Below are positions 37,172 through 46,538 of a stretch of 64,000 bases of DNA, in pieces (within the stretch, counting starts at the first letter, position 1; each line of letters opens with the position of its first letter). Under the pieces are notes generated by a model, which was given only the letters and a program-made list of their open reading frames with translations, made no database searches and had not been told where the DNA came from. Source of the stretch: Granulicella rosea. GTDB lineage: Bacteria; Acidobacteriota; Terriglobia; Terriglobales; Acidobacteriaceae. The translations under genes were made by a program, and so were the position numbers. The stretch lies in contig NZ_FZOU01000001.1 of the NCBI RefSeq assembly GCF_900188085.1, forward strand, positions 682,001 through 746,000, written 5' to 3'.

Positions 37172-37915
37172 TCACACAGCCCTCGACCGGTGAAAGATCG
37201 ACGACAGAGACGACCTTGCCAGCGCGAGGTAGATGCGCGCGGAGTCGCGCAGCGGGTCGAAGTGCGAGCCGCGATTGTCTTCGAGGTAGATGGTCTCGAT
37301 CGGCGCCTCGACCGGTCTGCGTCCGTCGCGGCACAGGTGCGCAAGCATCGTCATCTCGTACTCGTAGTGCTCGCCGTCGAGCGCCACCAGGCCCGGCAGC
37401 AGGGCCATCGGCAGGCCGCGCAGACCGGTCTGTGTATCGCCCAGCTTTACACCCGTAAGAAAGCCGAAGAGACCGCGCGTCAGCCGATTGCCAAACCGGC
37501 TGCGCAAAGGCACGGCGCCAGAGAACTGCCGCACCCCGAGCACCGGCTGGGTGTCGTCTTCGATCAACCGCAGCGCCACGCGAACGATGTCCGCCACGGC
37601 GTGCTGGCCGTCCGCGTCGGCGGTCACGACGCCGCGCAGCTCCGGCTTATCGGTCAACAGATAGTTGAAGCCGGTCTTCAACGCGCGTCCTTTGCCCAGG
37701 TTGACGGCATGGCGCAGCACGTGCACGCCACGCAGCCGAAGCCGCGCAAAGACGCCTTCGAACGCGGAGCCGCTGCCGTCATCCACCGCGATCACCGCGC
37801 CGAATCCCGCGCTCATCAGTTCTTCGGTGAGCGCGATCAGCACTGTCTCCGGCTGCCATGCCGGGATGAGTACGGCGACGCTCGACAAACCCTGTTGCAC
37901 GGATCCCTGCTGCAC
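37172..37915 (-). CDS. Family 2 glycosyltransferase (DPM/DPG-like)
   Basis: A 247-residue GT-A enzyme without membrane helices. VAVLIPAWQPE, the nucleotide-sugar site VIAVDDGSG, HAVNLGKGRALKTGFNYLL and the metal motif VVTADADGQH fit the dolichyl/undecaprenyl-phosphate sugar synthase group, and GDTQTGLRG and DGEHYEYEM the acceptor side. It may load a polyprenyl phosphate with a hexose, which would be the donor type used by GT-C enzymes such as the convergent TMTC-like protein. That link is inference. Confidence 0.88.
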   Translation of the reverse strand: MQQGSVQQGLSSVAVLIPAWQPETVLIALTEELMSAGFGAVIAVDDGSGSAFEGVFARLRLRGVHVLRHAVNLGKGRALKTGFNYLLTDKPELRGVVTADADGQHAVADIVRVALRLIEDDTQPVLGVRQFSGAVPLRSRFGNRLTRGLFGFLTGVKLGDTQTGLRGLPMALLPGLVALDGEHYEYEMTMLAHLCRDGRRPVEAPIETIYLEDNRGSHFDPLRDSARIYLALARSSLSSIFHRSRAV

Positions 37916-38104
37916 GACCTGCCTCCGCTCGATATGGGGTTGAGCATAGCGGAGCGGCGGACGATCGGCGAAGACTTACTTCGCACGTGGCGAGGTCTTG
38001 CGCGGGCGCGACCCGATACGGGATTCGCTGTCCCGCTTCGGCTTCGGCGCGCGGATAAAAGCTGCGTGCGCCTCATGTATTCGCTGCACCGCCGACAAAG
38101 ACGC

Positions 38105-39991
38105 TTACTGCTGCACGCGGTTTCCGCTCTGGTCCGCCACGGGCGCATCGAGGATCGGCTTTTGCAGCCCAGCCACCGCAGGCTTTTCGCCCGGCATCAG
38201 GTCGAAGACGACGATCTCGTTGGCTCCCGTGCGCAGCCACGGCGCAGGCAGGTACAGCGTCTGCTGCGGACCCACATTCCAGAAGCGGCCCAGCGCATGC
38301 CCGTTTACCCAGACCGCGCCCTTGCCCAAAGCGCGCGTGTCGAGAAACGTATCCCCTACGGCGGCAAGCGTGAAGCTGGCGCGAAAGAACGCAGGCCCCG
38401 AGGCTTTGCTTGTGACGTAACGCTCCGGCAGCGCGGTCATCGGCAGACGGTACAACTTCCATCCAGTCAGTTCCCTGCCGTCGAGCGTCGCCCGCTGGGT
38501 GATGCCTTTGCGCTCGGTGCGGATCGCCTTCGAATAGTTGATGCGCGCCGTATTTTCGACCACGATGTCCAGCCGCGCGGGGCCTGTGGTCGTCAGCGCC
38601 AGCGTGTTGCGCTTCTCCCGCCGATCGAGTGTTCCAGCCAGCTTGCCGTCGACGTATACCTGCGCGTAGTCGTGAAGCTCTTCGAGCGCCAGCGTCCCAT
38701 GCGTGGCCGACGGCAGGCTCGTCCGATAGAGAAGATAGCCGTACGACTGGCCGATCTCCTCCATCGTCTTCGTGTGCTCGCTCTCGACGGGCGCGGGCAG
38801 GTTCTCCCACAGAGAGGCCGATTCCTTGAGCGCCAGCGCGGGGATCGCGACCACCGGGCCGGAGGCGGGAACCGGCGGCAGACAGGCCTCGCCGCGCTTG
38901 TCTCCGCAACTTGCATACTCGGCGAAGATCTTGCGCATCGCGTAGAACTTCGGCGTCGGGCGACCGGATTCATCGAGCGGCGCGCCGTAGTCGTAGCTTG
39001 TCGTATCCGGCAGGTAGTTGCCGTGCGAGCTGTCCGCGCCGGACATGAAGCCGAAGCTGGTGCCGCCGTGGAACATGTACAGATTTACGCCCGCGCCGTG
39101 CTTCAACATGTACGCCAGATCGTCGAGCTGCACGGAGGTCGAGCGCGTCTGGTGCGGGTGGCCCCAGGAGTCGAACCACCCTGGCCAGTATTCGGTGACG
39201 AAGATGGGCGCGCCAGGCCGGAAGGCCGCCGCCGCGTCCATACCCTTCTTCGAGCTGCCCAGGCCAAAGTTGACCCCGGCAAAGACGCCGGGAATCTCAC
39301 CCTTCGCCAGATCGTTGAAGCCATCGACCGTGTCGAGCATGGAGGCCGTGAACCCGGCGCGCACGAGGATATCGCGCATGTGCCGCATGTATACGTGGTC
39401 CGAGCCGAAGCCGCCGTACTCGTTCTCCACCTGCGTGATGAGGATCGGGCCGCCATTGCCGACCTGCAGCGGCGCCACCTCCTGCGCGAGCCGCTTCATC
39501 CAGCGCTCGACGGGCGCCATGAAGGCGGGATCGTCCGACCGCAGCGCCGCCGCCGATGCGGGATCGGCCAGCAGCCACGAAGGTAGCCCGCCCAGCTCCC
39601 ACTCCGCGCAGACGTACGGGCCGGCGCGCAGAATGACGTAGAGACCCTCCTCCTGCGCGGCGCGGATAAACGCCGCGAGGTCGTTCTGGCCGCTGAAGTC
39701 GTATACGCCGGGCGAGGGTTCGTGCAGATTCCAGAAGACATAGGTCGCAATCGTATTCAGCCCCATCGCGCGCGCCATCTTCAGCCGCGCATGCCAGTAC
39801 TCGCGCGGAATCCGCGCATAGTGCAGCTCGCCAGACATCACCTTGAACGGCTTGCCGTCGAGGGTGAAGTGGTCGCCCTCGACCACGAGACCAGGCTTCG
39901 TCTGGCCGTAAAGCAAGGAAGCAGAGCACAGGGTCAAGAGCGCGAACGCGAGAGCGCACCGGCGAAAACCGTTTCTGGACATGCGCAACAT
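38105..39991 (-). CDS. GH35 beta-galactosidase (classical type)
   Basis: A 628-residue exported enzyme. Signal peptide to about residue 29, then the GH35 fold: FTLDGKPFKVMSGELHYARIP, GLNTIATYVFWNLHEP, RAGPYVCAEWELGGLP, acid/base in TQVENEYGGFG and nucleophile Glu in FVTEYWPGWFDSWG. Galactose-binding-like C-terminal domains follow. Two ATGs lie three codons apart and neither has a good ribosome site. It is isolated and divergent from the FAD oxidoreductase gene, far from the galactan locus, and could cut terminal beta-galactose from plant oligosaccharides. Confidence 0.94.
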   Translation of the reverse strand: MLRMSRNGFRRCALAFALLTLCSASLLYGQTKPGLVVEGDHFTLDGKPFKVMSGELHYARIPREYWHARLKMARAMGLNTIATYVFWNLHEPSPGVYDFSGQNDLAAFIRAAQEEGLYVILRAGPYVCAEWELGGLPSWLLADPASAAALRSDDPAFMAPVERWMKRLAQEVAPLQVGNGGPILITQVENEYGGFGSDHVYMRHMRDILVRAGFTASMLDTVDGFNDLAKGEIPGVFAGVNFGLGSSKKGMDAAAAFRPGAPIFVTEYWPGWFDSWGHPHQTRSTSVQLDDLAYMLKHGAGVNLYMFHGGTSFGFMSGADSSHGNYLPDTTSYDYGAPLDESGRPTPKFYAMRKIFAEYASCGDKRGEACLPPVPASGPVVAIPALALKESASLWENLPAPVESEHTKTMEEIGQSYGYLLYRTSLPSATHGTLALEELHDYAQVYVDGKLAGTLDRREKRNTLALTTTGPARLDIVVENTARINYSKAIRTERKGITQRATLDGRELTGWKLYRLPMTALPERYVTSKASGPAFFRASFTLAAVGDTFLDTRALGKGAVWVNGHALGRFWNVGPQQTLYLPAPWLRTGANEIVVFDLMPGEKPAVAGLQKPILDAPVADQSGNRVQQ

Positions 39992-40057
39992 TCTAGCCGA
40001 TCGAGGCGGCGGTCCTGCATTGCGCTAGGATGATTGGAAGAGTTCACGGAAACCGTA

Positions 40058-40120
40058 CCTCAACGGCTAAAGCCGCATCGCTCATCAGGCTTCTCCGGCA
40101 CGGCTGAAGCCGTGCCCTTA
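40058..40120. repeat. REP-like double-hairpin repeat, copy 1
   Basis: Starts CCTCAACGGCTAAAGCCGCAT with a GGCT/AGCC hairpin and ends with GCACGGCT-GA-AGCCGTGC. The second copy at 60734-60795 has the same layout, with the second stem changed to GCGGGACT-GA-AGTCCCGC. Paired changes keep the stem in both, which argues that the structure is what is conserved. It lies between a divergent gene pair. Confidence 0.75.
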
Positions 40121-40166
40121 ATCAAAACAGCATCTTCAACAAGTTTTTAAGCGTGGAACAATCGGC

Positions 40167-41546
40167 ATGAATCAGCACTACGACGCCATCATTCTGGGAG
40201 CCGGCCAGGCCGGTCCATCGCTTGCCGGACGGTTGACCGCAGCGGGTCAGACCGTCGCCATGGTCGAGCGCCATCTCTTCGGCGGGACCTGCGTCAACAC
40301 GGGCTGCATCCCGACCAAAACGCTGGTGGCGAGCGCGTACGCGGCGCAGCAGGCGCGGCGAGGCGCAGAGTTCGGGGTCGTCATCGGCGGCGAGATCCGC
40401 GTGGACATGAAGGCCGTGAAGGCGCGCAAGGAGCGTGTGCTGTTGAAGTCGCGCAACGGCGTCGAGGGCTGGCTGCGCGGGATGAAGGGATGCACGGTCT
40501 TTCATGAGCATGCGCGATTCGTCTCGCCGACCGAGGTGCGGGTGGGCGGCGATGTCATCTCGGCGGATAGGATTTTCATCAACGTCGGTGGACGCGCGTC
40601 GTCGCCGAAGCTGAGCGGCATCGATGAGGTCGCCACGCTGAACAACACGTCTCTGTTGGAGCTGGATGTGCTGCCGGAGCATCTGGTCGTCATCGGCGGA
40701 AGCTACATCGGACTGGAGTTCGCGCAGATGTATCGGCGGTTTGGCGCGCAGGTGACGGTGGTAGAACGCGGCGCACGGCTGGTCGCGCACGAGGACGAAG
40801 ATATCTCGGAGGCGATCAAGGGCATCCTCGAAGCCGAGGGCGTTCGCATTCGCCTGCATGCGGAATGCATCGCCCTGAGCAAGCGTGGCGACGCGATCGC
40901 GGTGCAGGTGGACTGCAAGGATGAAGAGCCGGAGATCGTCGGATCGCACGTGCTGATGGCCGTGGGACGCAGGCCCAATACGGACGATCTTGGCCTCGAA
41001 ACCGCAGGCGTCGCCACGGACGAGCGGGGATTCATCGTGGTGGACGACGAGCTGCGCACGAACGTCCCCGGCATCTACGCGCTGGGCGACTGCAACGGGC
41101 GAGGCGCCTTCACCCACACTTCGTACAACGACTTCGAGATCGTCGCGGAGAACCTACTGGACGGCGCGGCGCGCAGGGTCAGCGACCGCATCCAATGCCA
41201 CGCGCTCTACATCGACCCACCGCTCGGCCAGGTCGGCATGACCGAGGCCGAGGTGCGCGGGACGGGCAAGAAGATTCTCGTCGGAACGCGCCCCATGACG
41301 AAGGTGGGGCGAGCCGTCGAGAAGGGCGAATCGCAGGGCTTCATGAAGGTCTTCGTCGATGCCGAGAGCGAGCTGATTCTGGGCGCGGCGATCCTCGGCG
41401 TCGGTGGGGACGAGGCCATTCACTGCATCCTGGACACGATGTATGCGAAGAAGCCGTACACTCTGCTGACGCATGCAGTGCATATCCATCCGACGGTGTC
41501 GGAGCTGATCCCTACGATGCTTGAGGATCTGAAGCCGCTCGTCTGA
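40167..41546 (+). CDS. FAD-dependent pyridine nucleotide-disulfide oxidoreductase
   Basis: A 459-residue class I flavin disulfide reductase. The FAD-binding Rossmann motif GAGQAGPSLAG, the redox disulfide Cys42-Cys47 in GGTCVNTGCIPTK, the NAD(P)-binding VIGGSYIGLEFAQMYRRFG, the second FAD motif GIYALGDCN and the C-terminal His-Glu pair in HIHPTVSELIP are present. It resembles dihydrolipoamide dehydrogenase and mercuric-reductase-like proteins, but there is no N-terminal metal-binding domain and no 2-oxoacid dehydrogenase gene nearby. Its true electron acceptor is open. Confidence 0.9.
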   Translation: MNQHYDAIILGAGQAGPSLAGRLTAAGQTVAMVERHLFGGTCVNTGCIPTKTLVASAYAAQQARRGAEFGVVIGGEIRVDMKAVKARKERVLLKSRNGVEGWLRGMKGCTVFHEHARFVSPTEVRVGGDVISADRIFINVGGRASSPKLSGIDEVATLNNTSLLELDVLPEHLVVIGGSYIGLEFAQMYRRFGAQVTVVERGARLVAHEDEDISEAIKGILEAEGVRIRLHAECIALSKRGDAIAVQVDCKDEEPEIVGSHVLMAVGRRPNTDDLGLETAGVATDERGFIVVDDELRTNVPGIYALGDCNGRGAFTHTSYNDFEIVAENLLDGAARRVSDRIQCHALYIDPPLGQVGMTEAEVRGTGKKILVGTRPMTKVGRAVEKGESQGFMKVFVDAESELILGAAILGVGGDEAIHCILDTMYAKKPYTLLTHAVHIHPTVSELIPTMLEDLKPLV

Positions 41547-41565
41547 CTCCCGCACTCAGAGGCCG

Positions 41566-42963
41566 TCAAGCAACCGGCATCAGCATCTCCGCGAGCGCGC
41601 CCCTGCCATCCCGTCGAGACATCAGCCGGACGGAGCCGTGGTGCGCCGTGGCGATCTGCTGCACGAGCACCAGTCCGATGCCGGTTCCCTTCGGCTTGGT
41701 CGTATAGAACGGCACGAAGAGATTGGACGGATTTTCGATCCCCAAGCCATTGTCTTCGATGCGCAGGCTGAGCTCCGCGCCGTGAAGCTCCCAGGAGAGC
41801 GTGACGGCGGGCGTCCGGCCGGGCGCGCTGGCCTCGGGGCTGAGCGCAGCGTCCGCCGCGTTCTGAATCAGGTTGATGAGCGCCTGTTGCATCTGGTCGG
41901 CGTCGCACTGCAGCTCGACCGCCGGTCCGGGCGCAATCGTCACCGCAAGCCTCGTCTCAAGCCTTGCCGCGCGCGTCGCAAGATCGAGCAGCGGTGTCCG
42001 TTTCAGCTTCGGCGGAGGCAGGTGCGAGAGCCGCTGGTACGCCTGCAGGAAGCGGTTGAGCGAGGCCGAACGCTCTTCGATGATCGACAGGCCGCGGTCG
42101 AAGTCCTCCGCCGCATCGGCTTCGAGCGTCGCGTCGACGCGCGTGCGCAGACTGCCGGCGATGGACTGGATCGGCGTCAACGAGTTGTTGATCTCGTGGC
42201 TGAGTACGCGGATGAGACGTTGCCACGCGCTTCGTTCCTCCTCCCGCAAGACGGCGGCGACATCCGAAAGTACGAGCAGATCGTGCGGAACACCGTGGAG
42301 CCTGAAGGTCGTTCTGCGAATCGACCAGCGCGTGGGCTGCGCGGCGACTGCGCCCGGCAGAGCCTCTGGGTAAAGGCCTTCGTCGGCGACCTCCAGCAGG
42401 GCGTCGATGCCGAGTTCGTGCGCGGTGCGCCCGATCGGGTCGGCTGGGCCGAGCGCGAAGGCCTCGCGGGCGGCGGTGTTCAGCAGACGCAGGCGGCCTT
42501 CGGGGTCGAAGGCCAGCACGGGCGACTGCATCGAGGTCAACACGCGTTCGAGCAGGGTCAGTGCGTCCTGCGCGGCAGAGCGCTGCACCTGCAATGCGCC
42601 GGCCAGCGCGTTGATCTCAAGGGCGAGATCGCCGACGACATCTCCCCGCCGGGCGCCCCGCGCGCGAAACGAATAGTCGTTCTCCCGCAGCGCGGCGACG
42701 ACGTTCGAAAGCGTCTGCAAAGGCCGCACAAGCTGACCGAGTAGAAGAGTGATAAGCACCGCGAGCAGGGCCGAGAGAGCGGCGGCGACGGCCAGTGCGA
42801 TCGGCTTCGAACCGTAGTGGAGATACGCGAGCCGGCCAGTGGGAAGCACGATGGCGACCGCGCCAAGCAGCAGTCCGAGCCGCAGCCGGCGTTCGAAGCT
42901 GAGCAGGCCGGCGCCGCGGGCCAGAGGCAGTTGCGTGGCATCGTGCGGGGCGTCAGAGGCCAT
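41566..42963 (-). CDS. NtrY-like sensor histidine kinase
   Basis: A 465-residue inner-membrane kinase. Two helices (about residues 29-47 and 55-76) with almost no periplasmic loop, a HAMP-like linker, a PAS-like domain (about 136-240), a HisKA domain with His256 in VLSHEINNSLTPIQS, and HATPase boxes (LINLIQNAADAAL, IEDNGLGI, GTGIGLVLVQQI). The short loop suggests it senses a membrane or cytoplasmic signal. Its ATG overlaps the end of the NtrC-type regulator gene by 11 bases, so translation is coupled. It is the last gene of the efflux unit. Confidence 0.94.
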   Translation of the reverse strand: MASDAPHDATQLPLARGAGLLSFERRLRLGLLLGAVAIVLPTGRLAYLHYGSKPIALAVAAALSALLAVLITLLLGQLVRPLQTLSNVVAALRENDYSFRARGARRGDVVGDLALEINALAGALQVQRSAAQDALTLLERVLTSMQSPVLAFDPEGRLRLLNTAAREAFALGPADPIGRTAHELGIDALLEVADEGLYPEALPGAVAAQPTRWSIRRTTFRLHGVPHDLLVLSDVAAVLREEERSAWQRLIRVLSHEINNSLTPIQSIAGSLRTRVDATLEADAAEDFDRGLSIIEERSASLNRFLQAYQRLSHLPPPKLKRTPLLDLATRAARLETRLAVTIAPGPAVELQCDADQMQQALINLIQNAADAALSPEASAPGRTPAVTLSWELHGAELSLRIEDNGLGIENPSNLFVPFYTTKPKGTGIGLVLVQQIATAHHGSVRLMSRRDGRGALAEMLMPVA

Positions 42964-44341
42964 ACTTTTCCATGCGCCGGTAGAGCGCGCCGCGGCTCAG
43001 ACCCAGCGCGTCCGCGGCGTGGCTGATGTTGCCGTTGGCTTTGCCGAGCGCCTTGCGGATGAGGATCGTCTCAACGGCTTCGAGGCTGAGGTTGTCGAGC
43101 GCCTGCGCCGCGTCCATCTGCGGCACGGCGCGAGGCTGCAGGCCGAGGTCGGATGGCTGCAGATAGTTGCCGCGCGCCATCAGAACGGCTCGTTCCATGG
43201 TGTGGTCGAGCTCGCGCACGTTGCCCGGCCAGGGGTATTGCAGCATCAGCTCCAGCGTCGCGGGTTCGAAGCCCGCAAGCGGCCTGCGATAACGCGTCGC
43301 GTAGCGTGAGAGGAAGTGCGCGGCCAGCAGCGGCAGGTCTTCGCGGCGTTCGCGCAGCGGCGGCAGATGGATCTCGACCGTGTTCAGGCGGAAGAAGAGG
43401 TCCTCGCGGAAGCGTCCTTCGGCGGCCTCAGCGCGCAGGTCGGCGTTGGTGGCGGAGAGCATGCGCACGTCGACTTTACGGGTGGTCGACGAGCCGACGC
43501 GCTCCAGCTCGCCGGTCTCCAGCACGCGCAGCAGCTTGGCCTGCTGGCGCACGGGGATGTTGGCGATCTCGTCGAGAAAGAGCGTGCCGCCCGAGGCCAG
43601 CTCGAAGCGTCCGATGCGATCGGCGCGGGCATCGGTGAAGGCGCCTTTGACGTGGCCGAAGAGCTCGCTCTCGAAGGTTCCTTCGGGCAGCGCGCCGGTG
43701 TTGACGGCGATGAGGCTGCGGTCGGCTCGCCGCGAGAGCCGGTGCAGGGTCTGCGCGACGACCTCCTTACCCGTGCCGTGTTCGCCGGTGATGAGGATGT
43801 TGGCGTCCGACGGGCCGATGCGCGCCATCAACTCGACGACCGGCCGCATGGACGGCGCGTCGGCGATGAAGTCCGGCATGCCCTCGGTGCGCAGCAGGCG
43901 ATTCTCCGCCTCCAGCCGCTGCGCCCTGCGTTGAAGCTGGAAGAGCTCAAGCTGGGTGCGCAGGATGGTGAGCAGGCGCGCGTTCTCCCAGGGCTTCTGG
44001 ACGAAGTCGCTGGCGCCGCGCCGCATCGCCTCGACGGCCAGCTCGACGTTGGCCCATGCCGTCATGACGATGACGGGCAGGTGCGCATCCAGCTTGCGGA
44101 TGGTCGAGATCAGGTCCAGCCCCTCGCGCCCGGAGGTGGTGTCGCGGCTGTAGTTCAGGTCCATCAGCACGCCGTCGAACTCGTGCTGTCCGAGCTTTTC
44201 GAGCACCTCGGCGGGGCTTGCGGCCATGTCGAGCGCGTAGCCCTCCGGCTTCAGCAGCAGCCGAAGGGCTTCGAGGATATGCACCTGATCGTCCGCGACG
44301 AGCAGGCGGGCAAGAGGCGGCTTGGAGGATACGGATGCCAA
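42953..44341 (-). CDS. NtrC-family sigma-54 enhancer-binding response regulator
   Basis: A 462-residue activator: receiver (phospho-acceptor Asp61 in GVLMDLNYSRD), AAA+ domain with Walker A GEHGTGKE, the sigma-54 loop GAFTDA in place of GAFTGA, Walker B GGTLFLDEI and the arginine fingers (FREDLFFRLN), and a Fis-type helix-turn-helix (NISHAADALGLSRGALYRRMEKYGL). The open frame extends upstream to 44659 but that part overlaps the TolC gene and is low-complexity Arg/Ser/Pro, so I place the start at TTG 44341, 28 bases after the TolC stop. It probably activates the promoter at 51184-51200. Confidence 0.92.
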   Translation of the reverse strand: MASVSSKPPLARLLVADDQVHILEALRLLLKPEGYALDMAASPAEVLEKLGQHEFDGVLMDLNYSRDTTSGREGLDLISTIRKLDAHLPVIVMTAWANVELAVEAMRRGASDFVQKPWENARLLTILRTQLELFQLQRRAQRLEAENRLLRTEGMPDFIADAPSMRPVVELMARIGPSDANILITGEHGTGKEVVAQTLHRLSRRADRSLIAVNTGALPEGTFESELFGHVKGAFTDARADRIGRFELASGGTLFLDEIANIPVRQQAKLLRVLETGELERVGSSTTRKVDVRMLSATNADLRAEAAEGRFREDLFFRLNTVEIHLPPLRERREDLPLLAAHFLSRYATRYRRPLAGFEPATLELMLQYPWPGNVRELDHTMERAVLMARGNYLQPSDLGLQPRAVPQMDAAQALDNLSLEAVETILIRKALGKANGNISHAADALGLSRGALYRRMEKYGL

Positions 44342-44369
44342 AGGTTCACCAACTTTGATGATAGGCCAT

Positions 44370-46298
44370 CTAGTTCCCTGCCGGGGGCACGCCGGATCGC
44401 GCGGCGTCGATCGAGATGGCGTTCGCTTCGAGCGTCTGGCCGGTCGAGCGCTCCAGCTCAACTCGCGCCTTCTGGTACGCGGTGCGTGCGGCGACGAGTG
44501 CGGACTCGGACGCCGCAAGATCGCGCCGCGCGGCCAGCGTCTGTAGGGCCGAACCGGCGCCGAGCGCCTGCTCCTTCTCGGTGATGGTGAAGGTCCGCTG
44601 CTGCAGGTCGCGCGCCTTGGTTGCGGCGGTGACGCGGGCCTGGCTCTGTTCAAGCGCATACTGCGCGTTGCGCACCTCGATGCGAATCTGCTTGCGCTGC
44701 TGCTGCAGGTGCAGCTCGGCCTGGCGGGATTCGAGCTCCGAACGTACCTGGTCGGACTTCGAGACGCGGTTGCGGATCGGGATGTTCACGTTGACGCCCA
44801 CGTAGTAGTTCGGCGCGGAGCCGTTGAAGGTATTGGTGAACGCGCCGCTGTATCCGCTGGGCGCGGTCGAGGGTGTGGTAGAGAGCGGGTTGTTGGACCC
44901 AGCCAGGCCCGTGCCGCCGTAGTAGCCCACCAGGTCCACCTGCGGGAGCAGCGCGTTGCGTACGGCGTTGCGGCTGATCTGCCGGTTCTGCAGGTCGATG
45001 TTCGACTCCGAGATCTCGATGCGATGCGCAAGCGCCTGCACGACGAGGTCGTCGCCGACGACTGGCGCCGCATCGTTCAGGGCGTTGGCGCTCAGGTCGG
45101 TCGGACGCACCGGCATGGCCTCGAGGATAGGATCATCGAGGTTCTTGGTCAACGCGTTCTTGATGAGCAGGGATTGAAACTGAAGCTGCGAACGCGCGAT
45201 GGTCAGATCCTGCTCGCGGTTGGCGACCTCGGCCTCATCCTTCAGCACATCGAGCGCGGGGATGGCCTGAAGCTGAAGCTGCTTGCGGCCGGAGTCAAGC
45301 GTCTGCTGCGCGAAGTCGAGCGAACGCACCTTCACCTGCTCGTCCTCGTACGCGGCGACGAGGTCCCAGTAGATGTTGGCGATCTGCGTGACGGTCGAGA
45401 TGACCTGCAGCTCAAAGGCCTGATCCGAGATCTTCTGGTTGTTGCGCGCGATACGCAGGTAACGCAGGTTCGGGCCGAGTCCGAAGCCGGAGAGTAAGTG
45501 CTGATGCACAAGCACCTGGAAGGAGCTGTCCAGCTCCGGCGTGAGGAAGGAGTACGGGCTGTTCGAGGTGACCCGGTCGGAGTTGAAGCCGAAGTTGACG
45601 CTGGTGCCGGTGGCGAAGGCCTGCGTGTACTGAAGCTGTCCGGCGAAGTCGCCTGTGTGCAGCGTGGGCACGCCGTAGATGGCCTCGCTCGAAAGCGGCG
45701 TGACGGAGTTCGAATAACCGATCGTGCCGGAGATGTTCGGATCGTAGGACGATACCGTCGAACCGTTGCCAAGCGTCGACTGCACGAGGCCCGATGCACC
45801 AGCGCCGGCGCCGCCAGCGCCGCCCGAGGTTCCGCCAGCGCCAGCGCCGGTCGAACCTGAACCGAAGCCTCCCACACCGCCGCCAGGCGTGTTCTGCACG
45901 ACGCCCGTGTTGACGCCGAGGAAGGTTCCGCCGGCCTGCGTACGCAGCACATCGGCCTTGGCGATGGGGATGTTGTAGCGCGCGATGGCGAGGTCGAGGT
46001 TGTTCTCGAGCGCGAGGGAGATGGCGTCCTTGAGCGATAGCTCCAGCACGCCGTCGTGGACGAGCGAGTCGATGCGCGGCGAGTTGGCGAGGTTCGGCGC
46101 CTGCACATGCGCGGTGCGGTAGGCGTTGAGCGGGTTCCAGGAGTGCGGCAGGTCAAGCGAGACCGGCTTGCTTTGCACGGTCTGCGCGAGCACCTGCGGC
46201 TGCGGGGCCGCGGGGATCTGCTGCTGCGCATATACCGTCGGCGACGGCATGAGGACCAGCATCATTGCAACGGTAGCGGTTACATTTTGAATCTTCAT
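44370..46298 (-). CDS. TolC-family outer-membrane efflux protein
   Basis: A 642-residue exported protein. Signal peptide to about residue 24; then the outer-membrane efflux repeats (LSLKDAISLALENNLDLAIARYNI, and the C-terminal EVRNAQYALEQSQARVTAA, AYQKARVELERSTGQTL) that form the long alpha-helical tunnel. Two unusual segments are a Gly/Ala-rich stretch near residues 135-172 and a longer N-terminal region, making it longer than the usual 420-480 residues. It is 240 bases downstream of the permease gene and 28 before the regulator gene, and supplies the outer channel of the pump. Confidence 0.92.
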   Translation of the reverse strand: MKIQNVTATVAMMLVLMPSPTVYAQQQIPAAPQPQVLAQTVQSKPVSLDLPHSWNPLNAYRTAHVQAPNLANSPRIDSLVHDGVLELSLKDAISLALENNLDLAIARYNIPIAKADVLRTQAGGTFLGVNTGVVQNTPGGGVGGFGSGSTGAGAGGTSGGAGGAGAGASGLVQSTLGNGSTVSSYDPNISGTIGYSNSVTPLSSEAIYGVPTLHTGDFAGQLQYTQAFATGTSVNFGFNSDRVTSNSPYSFLTPELDSSFQVLVHQHLLSGFGLGPNLRYLRIARNNQKISDQAFELQVISTVTQIANIYWDLVAAYEDEQVKVRSLDFAQQTLDSGRKQLQLQAIPALDVLKDEAEVANREQDLTIARSQLQFQSLLIKNALTKNLDDPILEAMPVRPTDLSANALNDAAPVVGDDLVVQALAHRIEISESNIDLQNRQISRNAVRNALLPQVDLVGYYGGTGLAGSNNPLSTTPSTAPSGYSGAFTNTFNGSAPNYYVGVNVNIPIRNRVSKSDQVRSELESRQAELHLQQQRKQIRIEVRNAQYALEQSQARVTAATKARDLQQRTFTITEKEQALGAGSALQTLAARRDLAASESALVAARTAYQKARVELERSTGQTLEANAISIDAARSGVPPAGN

Positions 46299-46458
46299 GA
46301 CGGCACGGCCTTCCTGTACTACTCCGTCTTGCTTAAGGGCATGGCTTCATGCCTTGCCGTATAGGCTCGACTTGCAATGTGCGGCTTCATCCGCTGCGCT
46401 GTAGTGATCTTCGTGACGGCTGCTACCAACGAGAACAAGCAACCGCAAAAGCGAAATA

Positions 46459-46519
46459 CGGGGGTCTCTCCGCTCCGCCACGGACGATAAAGCCGTCCGT
46501 GGCTCCGGTCGAGATGACG
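46459..46519. repeat. Short repeat with inserted hairpin, copy 1
   Basis: GGGGGTCTCTCCGCTCCG and GCTCCGGTCGAGATGACG flank an inner stem, GCCACGGACG (46477-46486) with CGTCCGTGGC (46494-46503). A second copy at 60860-60899 has the same flanks, but a few bases replace the stem. The repeat lies in the 240-base gap between permease and TolC genes, where it could reduce read-through or stabilise the upstream mRNA. Confidence 0.7.
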
Positions 46520-46538
46520 AGCAGTCTGCGCGAACCCG

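Noticed and set aside
37976..38089. A 37-codon basic open frame (minus strand) right after the second GH35 gene
   Set aside because: Its C-terminus looks peptide-like (KPKRDSESRIGSRPRK), but the start would be GTG without a ribosome site and it is in frame with the GH35 stop; too little to call a gene.
40167..41546. Mercuric reductase
   Set aside because: There is no N-terminal heavy-metal domain, no C-terminal Cys pair and no mer genes; the C-terminus has the His-Glu pair of ordinary disulfide reductases.
44342..44659. A 106-codon N-terminal extension of the NtrC-type regulator
   Set aside because: It overlaps the TolC gene in another frame, is Arg/Ser/Pro-rich, and the receiver domain starts right after TTG 44341.
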